9,153 bases of DNA from Deltaproteobacteria bacterium (GTDB lineage: Bacteria > Desulfobacterota > Syntrophorhabdia > Syntrophorhabdales > Syntrophorhabdaceae): positions 1 through 9,153 of the forward strand of contig DNYO01000110.1 of the NCBI GenBank assembly GCA_003506795.1, written 5' to 3'. Shown in pieces: positions 1 through 6,236 of this stretch; position 1 is the stretch's first letter; the number at the start of each line of letters is the position of its first letter. Both the position numbers and the translations under genes were made by a program. The notes beneath the pieces are model-generated. The model did not search any database and was not told the DNA's origin. It saw only the letters and a program-made list of their open reading frames with translations.

Positions 1-17
1 CTATGAACTCACCGTTA

Positions 18-24
18 CACCTAC
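18..24 (+). repeat. Left 7-bp direct repeat (junction or crossover sequence)
   Basis: CACCTAC here is repeated in the same orientation at 2067-2073, each copy exactly outside a terminal inverted repeat. Seven bp fits a tyrosine-recombinase overlap region. It could also be read as a target-site duplication. Confidence 0.7.
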
Positions 25-36
25 CTATACGTAACA
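25..36 (+). repeat. Left terminal inverted repeat of the recombinase element
   Basis: CTATACGTAACA is an exact 12-bp inverted match to 2055-2066. It directly abuts the CACCTAC direct repeat at 18-24. It is a likely core binding half-site for one or both recombinases. Confidence 0.8.
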
Positions 37-43
37 AAATTGA

Positions 44-72
44 TTGACCTTTAAACCCACCGGGGCCATCAT
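44..72 (+). promoter_or_regulatory. Candidate sigma70-like promoter for the recombinase pair
   Basis: TTGACC (44-49) is followed after 17 bp by CATCAT (67-72), matching the -35 and -10 consensus at 5/6 and 4/6 positions. It lies inside the element, and transcription would begin near 79, about 30 nt before the first start codon. The element would therefore carry its own expression signal wherever it inserts. This is an inference from spacing and consensus only. Confidence 0.4.
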
Positions 73-109
73 CTAATCTGCTTTTCCTTCAAAAGAAAAA
101 GGAGGAGAT

Positions 110-1120
110 ATGGCCCACAAGATCCCCATTCTAAGAAGACCAAGCGGCAACTACGAGGCGGTACGCGACCGGTTTTCACCACAGGCCCATACCGACAGGG
201 TCCTCAGGAGGCTCGCCCGCATGGAGATACCGGGAAAAGAGCATCTCGAGAACTACATGCGCCACAAACTGAGGGTGAACCACAAGGCCCGGACGATCGA
301 CAGCGCCTTTACCTCGATCATGTTCTTCCTCGACTTCTACGGGAAGTCAGGCAAGACCGATCTTAGGGACATTGAGCGCGCCGACCTCGAGGCCTTCATC
401 GAACAGGAGCAGGACCGGGGCCTGTACATCTCGTCCGTAAGGACCAGGGTGGCCTCAATCATCGCCTTCCTCCACTTCCTCATCGAGCAGGACCTCATCC
501 CGGGGTCATGCCTCAAGAAACGGATCAGGCTGAAGCTCCCCGATACCCTTCCCAGGGCCATGAACCCTTTCGATGTGAGAAAGCTCATAGCCGTTATCGA
601 CAGCATCAGGGACCGCGCCCTCATCCTTCTCCTCTTAAGGACCGGGATCAGGATCGGCGAGGCCCTCGGCCTTACAGTCGATGACATCGACATCGGGGAC
701 CGGAAGGTCCATCTCTTCGAGGGGGAGAAGAACAGCATGGGGCGCGTGGTCTACTTAAGCGACGACGCCCTCTTTGCCTTGAAGCGCTGGCTCGCGCAGA
801 GAGACACAGGCAAGGAGCACGTCTTTTACACCCGGTGCAGCAGCGGTATGTGCTACAGCACCGCAAGAACGCTCTTCTTCAAGTATCTGAAGAAAGCAGG
901 GCTCGAACACAAGGGCTACACGGTCCACTATCTCCGCCACACCTTCGCAAGCGAGCTTCTCAACGCAGGTATGCGCCTGGAATGCCTCCAGCAGCTCATG
1001 GGCCACCAGGACATCGAGGTGACGAGGCGCTATGCAAGGCTCACCGACAGGACACGCGAGGAGGAGTACTTCCGTGCCATGGCCGTCATCGAGAAGGGAG
1101 GTGTCGATGGAGATTATTGA
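110..1120 (+). CDS. Tyrosine recombinase/integrase, first of a tandem pair
   Basis: This 336-residue protein belongs to the phage integrase/XerC-XerD family, which cuts and rejoins DNA through a covalent phosphotyrosine. An N-terminal SAM-like core-binding domain spans roughly residues 43-132 and the catalytic domain roughly 150-320. The full active-site set is visible: R181 (TGIRIGEAL), K207 (GEKNSMGR), H273 and R276 (HYLRH), H299 (LMGHQ) and Y308 (RRYARL). It should therefore be active. The first 40 or so residues precede the usual XerC/D start and are unassigned. The start is supported by GGAGGAG at 101-107. The last 14 bases overlap the next recombinase, so the two are probably translationally coupled. 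It lies just inside the left end of the element. The family call is very secure. Which recombinase acts on which half-site is unknown. Confidence 0.95.
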   Translation: MAHKIPILRRPSGNYEAVRDRFSPQAHTDRVLRRLARMEIPGKEHLENYMRHKLRVNHKARTIDSAFTSIMFFLDFYGKSGKTDLRDIERADLEAFIEQEQDRGLYISSVRTRVASIIAFLHFLIEQDLIPGSCLKKRIRLKLPDTLPRAMNPFDVRKLIAVIDSIRDRALILLLLRTGIRIGEALGLTVDDIDIGDRKVHLFEGEKNSMGRVVYLSDDALFALKRWLAQRDTGKEHVFYTRCSSGMCYSTARTLFFKYLKKAGLEHKGYTVHYLRHTFASELLNAGMRLECLQQLMGHQDIEVTRRYARLTDRTREEEYFRAMAVIEKGGVDGDY

Positions 1121-2024
1121 CCGGTACCGCAGAGCCCTGAAGAGAAGGAACTGTTCCCTTCATACGGTGAAGAACTACATGAATATCGTGGGCCACTTCA
1201 CGGGGTGGCTCAAGGTTCCGCCGGCAGAGGTGACCCGCAGGGACATGGCGGCCTACGTTGACCGTCTCCTGAGAAAGGGTCTGAAGCCGAAGACCATCAC
1301 CTGTCACCTCCAGGCCATACGCCTCTTCTTCGACTATCTCATCGACGAAGAGGGAATACGGATGGACAATCCCGTCACCAGGGTCTCGATCCGCCTGCCC
1401 AAACCGTTGCCCCGGCATCTCAAGGACGATCAGATCGGGGTGCTCTTTGCCGTTATCACCGACCCGAGGGACAGGGCGATGTTCATGCTCATGCTGCGGT
1501 GCGGTCTCAGGGTGGAGGAGGTTGCCCGTCTCACCGTGGATGCCATAGACTGCCGGAGGAGGCAGATCTTTGTATTTAACGGTAAAGGTGGCAAGGACAG
1601 GGTCGTGTACCTGAGCGAGGATGCCCGAACAGCGCTTGAGGCGTACCTGAAAAGACGGTCATCGAAAGCCAAGGGGTTGTTCCTGGTGCAGAAAGGACCC
1701 ATGAAAGGCAGCCCCATATCTGTGCGCGGGATCCAGAAGAGGATCGAGCACTACGCACGCAAGAGCAGGGTGAAGGTATCCTGCCACCAGCTCAGGCATA
1801 CGATGGCGACGCAACTCCTTAACGCCGATGCCGCCCTTGTCACCATCCAGGACCTTCTCGGCCACGGCCAGATCACTACGACACAACGGTACTGCCGGGT
1901 AGCAGACCTTAAGGTCCAGCGGGACTATTACAAGGCCATTGAAGTGGTATTGCAACGGACCCAGATCCATGGTAAAGATGATTTTGAACCACCCGAAAAA
2001 CGGGTAAAGGAAAACATGGTGTAA
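1107..2024 (+). CDS. Tyrosine recombinase/integrase, second of a tandem pair
   Basis: This 305-residue XerC/XerD-like recombinase starts at ATG 1107. I chose that start over a longer open frame from 1032 because GGGAGGTG lies just upstream (1096-1103), and because the protein then begins as Xer proteins do, with a short lead into the core-binding helices (residues 1-90). The catalytic domain (about 100-280) keeps R135 (CGLRVEEVA), K160 (NGKGGKDR), H227 and R230 (CHQLRH), H253 (LLGHGQ) and Y262 (RYCRV). It overlaps the upstream recombinase gene by 14 bp, implying coordinated synthesis and perhaps a heterotetramer, as in XerC/XerD. The roughly 20-residue charged tail after 285 is not part of the family core. 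The two paralogues clearly differ in sequence, so they are an old pair rather than a recent duplication. Confidence 0.95.
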   Translation: MEIIDRYRRALKRRNCSLHTVKNYMNIVGHFTGWLKVPPAEVTRRDMAAYVDRLLRKGLKPKTITCHLQAIRLFFDYLIDEEGIRMDNPVTRVSIRLPKPLPRHLKDDQIGVLFAVITDPRDRAMFMLMLRCGLRVEEVARLTVDAIDCRRRQIFVFNGKGGKDRVVYLSEDARTALEAYLKRRSSKAKGLFLVQKGPMKGSPISVRGIQKRIEHYARKSRVKVSCHQLRHTMATQLLNADAALVTIQDLLGHGQITTTQRYCRVADLKVQRDYYKAIEVVLQRTQIHGKDDFEPPEKRVKENMV

Positions 2025-2054
2025 CTAACCAATATCACGAAGAAAAGCAGGATA

Positions 2055-2066
2055 TGTTACGTATAG
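2055..2066 (-). repeat. Right terminal inverted repeat of the recombinase element
   Basis: TGTTACGTATAG is the exact reverse complement of 25-36. It lies 30 bp past the stop codon of the second recombinase and abuts the second CACCTAC copy. Confidence 0.8.
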
Positions 2067-2073
2067 CACCTAC
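2067..2073 (+). repeat. Right 7-bp direct repeat (junction or crossover sequence)
   Basis: This is the second copy of CACCTAC, directly after the right inverted repeat. Removing 25-2073 would restore an uninterrupted flank reading ...ACCGTTA, CACCTAC, AAAGCGG... Confidence 0.7.
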
Positions 2074-2368
2074 AAAGCGGGCATCCAACGTTCTATAGAA
2101 AATAATAGATTACCACTTAAAACGAATATAATCTTGCTAAGATTCCGTCTATCCCTAAACACATCACTAGAAAAGACCATATTGACTACCTCTATATATC
2201 GTGGTATATAACCATCGTTATTATCTGTAATATATATCGATGTGTATCTCGAGAAATCATAGTTGAAATACCTTCAATCGTTACGGGTGCGAGGTATTCA
2301 CTAACATAGTACAGAAACTTTCAACGAATGCGTCATCCAGCGATGATGACTACGGGAGGTTAGCGATC
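2074..2368. other. AT-rich gene-free leader before the transporter operon
   Basis: I find no credible coding region here. It is much more AT-rich than its surroundings, with several TATATA-type runs near 2192-2240. It contains the promoter candidate at 2182-2210. There is a 7-bp inverted repeat AATACCT/AGGTATT (2267-2273 and 2292-2298, 18-nt loop), which could be an operator. A 6-bp hairpin GTCATC/GATGAC (2332-2337 and 2345-2350) sits just before the ribosome site GGGAGGT (2354-2360). The element at 18-2073 is inserted at the upstream edge of this region, so anything that used to control the operon from further upstream has been moved 2 kb away. Confidence 0.5.
2182..2210 (+). promoter_or_regulatory. 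Candidate promoter of the ABC/FmdE/TSUP operon
   Basis: TTGACT (2182-2187) and TATATA (2205-2210) are separated by exactly 17 bp, with a TG three bases before the -10 box. Predicted transcription starts near 2217, leaving a leader of about 150 nt before the solute-binding protein gene. AT-rich sequence makes chance -10 matches common, but the -35 match and the spacing are good. Confidence 0.5.
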
Positions 2369-3367
2369 ATGAGATATCTTAAGATGTTTTGTCTGGTTTA
2401 CGTGTTGATATGCCTGACAGGTTCTACCACCTTCGCGAAGGAAGACTTTCCCATCAACATCGCCGTCGAGTTTACCGACCATGCCACGAGTTTCTATGTA
2501 GCTCAACACAAAGGATGGTTTGAAGAGGAGGGATTGAAACCGACTTCCTACAGTTACGTCACCGGAATGGCCCTGGCTTCTGCTCTGGGGCGCGGTGATA
2601 TTCAGGCGGCGTACATATGCCTTCTGCCTGCAATCACCTCCTATGCCAACGCCAAGGTGCCGATCAAGGTAGTTGCGGGACTGCACAGGCATGGCTACGG
2701 TCTGGCGGTTAATCCGGCCAGGATAAAGACCATTGCGGACCTTGAGAAGCCGGAGATCCGCATAGGATGCAACAAGGTAGGCGGCCCGGCGGATGCGATC
2801 GTCCATAAGACCATAGAACAATACAACCTCGACAGGGATAAAGTATTGAACAAGATCCAGCGGATGAACCCGGCGACACAGATTCTGGCCATCCGGATGG
2901 GAAAGCTCGATGCTTTCTTTAACTGTGAACACTGGCCGGCAATGGCCGAAGACGCCGGATTCAAGATGCTCCTCACCAGCCAGGATGTGTGGCCGGGCAT
3001 GCAGGGCAGTGTTCTCATCGTCCGGGAGGAGCTCATAAAGAACCATCCCGAGGTCGTCAGAAAGCTCGTAAGGATCACCGGCAGGTCCATCGAGTGGATA
3101 AAGAAGAACCCTCGGGAAGCTGCATCCATTATGTCGAAACAGTTGCAGATCACGGGCGACAGGAGCTCCCCGTCCGATGCCCCCGAAGGTGCGCAGAAAC
3201 TCAAGGTGACCCCTGAGACGGTGCTGAGATCCATGGGAAGGATAGAACATTCTTTCACGATTGACCCGGTGGAGGTTCAGAGATCCATAGATTTTGCCAG
3301 GAAACAGGGCTACATAAGGAATGATTTCAAAGCTAGCGATATTCTTGATCTGAGGTTCTCCAAATGA
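2369..3367 (+). CDS. NitT/TauT-type ABC transporter substrate-binding protein (NMT1/SsuA-like)
   Basis: This 332-residue exported binding protein belongs to the NMT1/THI5-like, SsuA/TauA group, which capture nitrate, sulfonates, bicarbonate, thiamine precursors and related small molecules in the periplasm. A signal peptide is evident: a short basic start, a hydrophobic core at residues 5-18, and a probable cleavage after TTFA (20-23). There is no lipobox cysteine. The mature protein opens with the family pattern INIAVEF followed by SFYVAQHKGWFEEEGL (41-56). A GMALASALGRGDIQAAYI stretch (66-83) fits the first ligand-binding lobe, and NPATQILAIRMGKLDAFF (167-184) the second. The start has GGGAGGT eight bases upstream. 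Its stop codon overlaps the permease start (ATGA). The ligand cannot be predicted from the sequence. Confidence 0.9.
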   Translation: MRYLKMFCLVYVLICLTGSTTFAKEDFPINIAVEFTDHATSFYVAQHKGWFEEEGLKPTSYSYVTGMALASALGRGDIQAAYICLLPAITSYANAKVPIKVVAGLHRHGYGLAVNPARIKTIADLEKPEIRIGCNKVGGPADAIVHKTIEQYNLDRDKVLNKIQRMNPATQILAIRMGKLDAFFNCEHWPAMAEDAGFKMLLTSQDVWPGMQGSVLIVREELIKNHPEVVRKLVRITGRSIEWIKKNPREAASIMSKQLQITGDRSSPSDAPEGAQKLKVTPETVLRSMGRIEHSFTIDPVEVQRSIDFARKQGYIRNDFKASDILDLRFSK

Positions 3368-4137
3368 ATAACGAATCCGGGCGTCTTCAGTCCGCCTGGG
3401 GTGCCCTGCCGGTTGCCGTGTTCATAATGGTATGGGAGATCGTCGGCCGCTTCGATCTTTTTCCGGGGCAGTTCTTCTTCCCGCCCTTTTCAACGGTGGT
3501 AAAGGAGTTTTATCACCTTACAGCCAACGGGGTTCTGGGAAAGAACTTTGCGAGCAGCCTGGTTCGTGTCCTGATCGGTCTTTGCAGCGGTTCCATAGCG
3601 GGTATCATTGTGGGGGTTATCATGGGCTGGCGCAGCGTTATCAACAGGGCCCTCAACCCCATAATCAGCCTCCTGTACCCAATCCCGGCCCTCGGGTGGC
3701 TGCCTCTTCTGATGCTGTGGATAGGCATAAACGAAATGCTGCCCATCACCATCATATTCATATGCTCCTTTTTTCCGGTGGTATACAATACGGTCACAGG
3801 GATCCGGAATGTCGACAAAAGGTACATACAGGCGGCGGAAACTCTCGGAGCTTCAAACATGAGGATACTCTGCAAGGTTATCATACCCCTGGCACTTCCC
3901 AATATCTTCACGGGTTTGAGACTGGAGGCCGGGATGTCGTGGCGGGTCCTCATAGCCGCGGAGATGGTCGCTATCCCGACTGGCATAGGCGCCCTGCTCA
4001 TGCAGGCCGAAAGCCTGGTCAGGGTCGATATCATCATGGTATGCCTCATAGTCCTTTCCGTCATGTGCCTTCTCTTTGAAAGGGTCTTTGTCATCATGGA
4101 AAAATACATGATCGGCAAATGGAGCAACCATGCCTGA
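3364..4137 (+). CDS. ABC transporter permease, NitT/TauT (SsuC/TauC) type
   Basis: This 257-residue inner-membrane permease has about six hydrophobic segments, near residues 14-30, 66-88, 98-122, 126-146, 190-213 and 220-246. The cytoplasmic coupling motif (EAA loop) is clear at 157-175: AAETLGASNMRILCKVIIP, with the conserved G162. A PIPALGWLPLLMLWIGI segment (106-122) is highly characteristic of the SsuC/TauC/NrtB subfamily. The gene starts inside the stop of the binding-protein gene (ATGA) and runs 8 bp into the ATPase gene, so the three subunits are translationally coupled. Only one permease is present, so the transporter would be a homodimer of this protein. Length is normal for the family. 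Confidence 0.93.
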   Translation: MNNESGRLQSAWGALPVAVFIMVWEIVGRFDLFPGQFFFPPFSTVVKEFYHLTANGVLGKNFASSLVRVLIGLCSGSIAGIIVGVIMGWRSVINRALNPIISLLYPIPALGWLPLLMLWIGINEMLPITIIFICSFFPVVYNTVTGIRNVDKRYIQAAETLGASNMRILCKVIIPLALPNIFTGLRLEAGMSWRVLIAAEMVAIPTGIGALLMQAESLVRVDIIMVCLIVLSVMCLLFERVFVIMEKYMIGKWSNHA

Positions 4138-5179
4138 TATCGAACTCGTTAATATGAGCAGGCACATCTGCCGGAATGTAGATCTCAGGATCATGGACAA
4201 CGAGATCCTTGTTATTGTGGGAACAACGGGCGCCGGGAAGACAACCCTGCTGAATGTTATTGCCGGGGTAGTGGGTTACAAAGGCAGCGTGCTTATCGAT
4301 GGCGTGAACGTAGACAAGGTATCGCCGAGAAGAAGGGGTGTGGGCTACCTGTTCCAGGGTCTTGCCCTCTTCCCGCACATGACCGTGGAGGCAAACATCA
4401 CCTTTGGCCTCAGTGCCGCAGGAATTGAGAAAAATGCGGCAGACGAGCGGGTTTCGTCGTTGATGGAGATGGTGCACATAAAACACCTTATACACCGTTA
4501 TCCCCATACGCTCTCCGGCGGCGAGAAAAAGCGTGTCGCTCTCGCTCGCTCCCTTGCGCCATCACCGAAAGTACTCCTCCTCGACGAACCAACCGCAAGC
4601 CTCGATCACCAGACGGCCAAATACCTAAGAACCGAGCTTGTTCCCCTCCTTAAGAAACTGGAGATGACGACGGTGTACGTGACGCACGATCTCAGGGAAG
4701 CAGAAGAGATCGCCGACAGGATAGCCCTTATGTCCCATGGGAGGATCGAGCAGGTATCTACCCCCAGGGACTTTTTCTTCGATCCCCGGAACGAGTTTGT
4801 CTCCGAATTCGTCGGAATGCCCAACATTATAGAGTGTGACCGGTCTCGAATCCTCACGTCCGGCCTCGTGGAGGTTGTCTCCGATGAGATGACGATGGTC
4901 CTCCCCTACGACGGGGGCAATATCAGGAAGATAGCCATACCGCCGGACGACATCTACATATCTGACGTGAAACCGCCGGGTCCGGCCCTGAACCGCTTCA
5001 CCGGAAAGGCGGAGGAGATCTCGCGTCACGGTTCAAACGTAAGGGTCAGGGTATCCATCGGAAAGAACGGGCTCCTTGCCGAGTTACCCGCCAGCGCCTT
5101 TGATGAACTCTCCCTCGAAGAGGGAGGAGATGTCCACGTGGTGATAAAACTGAGAAGACTGCGTTATGTGGAATCGTAG
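4130..5179 (+). CDS. ABC transporter ATPase with C-terminal TOBE-like domain
   Basis: This 349-residue ATPase powers the adjacent permease. All nucleotide-binding elements are present: Walker A GTTGAGKTT (31-39), Q-loop Q76, signature LSGGE (128-132), Walker B VLLLDEP (148-154), D-loop SLD and the switch H186. After the ATPase core (to about 232) comes a C-terminal extension of about 115 residues. Its last part (about 290-349, GKAEEISRHG onward) reads like a TOBE/OB-fold regulatory domain, as in ModC, PotA and CysA ATPases. SsuB/TauB ATPases, the usual partners of this permease type, are about 250-270 residues and lack it. The N-terminus is short: few residues precede the first strand. The start overlaps the permease by 8 bp. 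TOBE domains in ModC bind oxyanions, so ligand feedback is possible but not shown. Confidence 0.93.
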   Translation: MPDIELVNMSRHICRNVDLRIMDNEILVIVGTTGAGKTTLLNVIAGVVGYKGSVLIDGVNVDKVSPRRRGVGYLFQGLALFPHMTVEANITFGLSAAGIEKNAADERVSSLMEMVHIKHLIHRYPHTLSGGEKKRVALARSLAPSPKVLLLDEPTASLDHQTAKYLRTELVPLLKKLEMTTVYVTHDLREAEEIADRIALMSHGRIEQVSTPRDFFFDPRNEFVSEFVGMPNIIECDRSRILTSGLVEVVSDEMTMVLPYDGGNIRKIAIPPDDIYISDVKPPGPALNRFTGKAEEISRHGSNVRVRVSIGKNGLLAELPASAFDELSLEEGGDVHVVIKLRRLRYVES

Positions 5180-5188
5180 GGACATCAC

Positions 5189-5229
5189 GTCGCCGGCAAA
5201 CAGCCGCGACTGAATCGTATTTGGATTCA
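5189..5229 (+). promoter_or_regulatory. Two consecutive hairpins between ATPase and FmdE genes
   Basis: Ten bases after the ATPase stop, GTCGC/GCGAC plus GGC/GCC form an 8-bp stem with one bulged C and an AAACA loop (5189-5210). It is followed at once by TGAATC/GATTCA with a 7-nt loop (5211-5229). No U-run follows, so this is not a standard intrinsic terminator. It may be an attenuator, an RNA processing site or a stability element that sets different levels for the upstream and downstream genes. Structure is seen on paper only. Confidence 0.35.
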
Positions 5230-5257
5230 AACAATAAAACTGATCCGGAGGTGTCTC

Positions 5258-6211
5258 ATGAAAGGCAGTTGTCTTGAAAGAAACGTGTTTCCAGAGAACG
5301 AGAAAGGTATCATAAGAGTCCGCAAAGAATCGGTCGGCATGAGGGGGGTCACATTTCTCTTGTTCCTTGTGGTCGCTTTGCTTGCCGGAGTTCCCGCCTG
5401 GTCCGGTGAACCCGCATACAGACAGGGAGTTGACATATTCATAGAAACAGGGGTGGATCAGCCTGACCGCGCTCCCACGTGGTACGCCCCCATGGTTGCC
5501 AAACCCTACTCGCCCGTCTTCGAGATCCTCGCCACGCGGGGAACACAGGGGCGATACTACCCGTACACATATGCCGTCACCATGAAGGATATCGTGAAAT
5601 TTCACGGCCATGACTGCGAAGGATTGAGCCACGCCGCCGCCAGCGCGAAGGTGGCATTTGGCATACTCTTTCCCGACGGCATAATCGACAGAAGCGTTCT
5701 GTGGGGGATATCGGGGACTTCTCCGTGCTGGTCCGATGCCATCGCTTTTCTCACCGGCGCCCGCATGCAGTACGGAAACCTCGGGTTCTTCAAGGACAAG
5801 AAATACGGCCACGCGATAATCCTGTACCGTGAGGACACGGGTATTGCCGTCCTCGCTACCTGGAAGCAAGGAATTAGTAATATCCCGGACGAGCCCGTTG
5901 TCCTGCCTGGGAAGATATCCTGGACGCCACAGGTAAATATGGAAGAGGTAATGAATTTGAAAAGGGTAGTCAAGAAGGCTGACGGAAAACAAACACCCTA
6001 TCAGGTCGATCAAATGCGCTACTATCAATGGAAACACATAAACGACGTCTTCAACCGTCCCCTTGAAGAAAGTTACCAGGTCAAAGTGCTGGACAATTTC
6101 AAATGGGCAGAGTGGGTGGATGCGAAAAAATCGATTCCCAATCCCCATCAGCGGACGGATACCAGGCTGAAGAATGACCTCTACAGAAAAAGACCCGTGT
6201 CTTTAGAATAG
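5258..6211 (+). CDS. Exported FmdE-family protein
   Basis: This 317-residue protein has an FmdE domain (named from the molybdenum formylmethanofuran dehydrogenase operon, function unsettled). The signature region is FHGHDCEGLSHAAASAKVAFG (residues 115-135), where typical members have a GHxCPG pattern. It is followed by SPCWSDAIAFLTGARMQYGN (155-174). H116, H118, C120, C157 and D160 are likely metal ligands. No cysteine follows C157, so the C-terminal zinc ribbon of many FmdE proteins is absent. A hydrophobic stretch at 31-45 ending in PAWSG indicates export. The start at 5258 has an excellent GGAGGTG site (5247-5253), but gives an unusually long 30-residue region before the signal core. M28 (5339) would give a textbook signal peptide but lacks a ribosome site. 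The gene lies 78 bp after the ATPase and 25 bp before the TSUP gene. Confidence 0.85.
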   Translation: MKGSCLERNVFPENEKGIIRVRKESVGMRGVTFLLFLVVALLAGVPAWSGEPAYRQGVDIFIETGVDQPDRAPTWYAPMVAKPYSPVFEILATRGTQGRYYPYTYAVTMKDIVKFHGHDCEGLSHAAASAKVAFGILFPDGIIDRSVLWGISGTSPCWSDAIAFLTGARMQYGNLGFFKDKKYGHAIILYREDTGIAVLATWKQGISNIPDEPVVLPGKISWTPQVNMEEVMNLKRVVKKADGKQTPYQVDQMRYYQWKHINDVFNRPLEESYQVKVLDNFKWAEWVDAKKSIPNPHQRTDTRLKNDLYRKRPVSLE

Positions 6212-6236
6212 CGGAAACAACCGGGGGCGAAGAACA

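Larger units (their letters stand above)
25..2066 (+). mobile_element. Minimal mobile element carrying two tandem tyrosine recombinases
   Basis: The interval is bounded by perfect 12-bp inverted repeats. CTATACGTAACA is at 25-36 and its reverse complement TGTTACGTATAG is at 2055-2066. Immediately outside each end is the same 7-mer, CACCTAC (18-24 and 2067-2073). Inside are only two overlapping tyrosine recombinase genes, and nothing recognisable as cargo. Tyrosine recombinases exchange strands across a 6-8 bp overlap flanked by inverted arms, so the 7-bp repeat is best read as the crossover region left at both junctions. Tn554-like elements and RIT (recombinase-in-trio) elements also carry several adjacent tyrosine recombinases, but both normally have a third gene, which I do not find here. 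The boundaries are seen directly. Mobility and mechanism are inferred. Confidence 0.8.

Noticed and set aside
1..17. tRNA gene end as the integration target of the recombinase element
   Set aside because: Too little flank is present, and neither flank resembles a tRNA 3' end (no T-loop GTTCGA pattern or CCA).
1032..1106. Upstream extension of the second recombinase to ATG 1032
   Set aside because: The added 25 residues are the first recombinase's coding sequence read in another frame. ATG 1107 has a strong ribosome site and fits the family's usual N-terminus.
1991..2005. Perfect 5-bp hairpin ACCCG/CGGGT with an AAAAA loop near the end of the second recombinase gene
   Set aside because: It lies inside the coding region, the stem is short and no U-run follows, so it is not a terminator I can support.
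2360..3250. Long minus-strand open frame of 296 codons opposite the binding-protein gene
   Set aside because: It is fully antisense to a clear solute-binding protein with signal peptide and family motifs. Its translation is rich in Arg, His and Gly with no domain pattern.
5084..6148. Minus-strand open frame of 354 codons opposite the FmdE gene
   Set aside because: It is the shadow of the plus-strand FmdE gene and ATPase tail. It has no ribosome site or recognisable motif, and the plus strand has strong family evidence.
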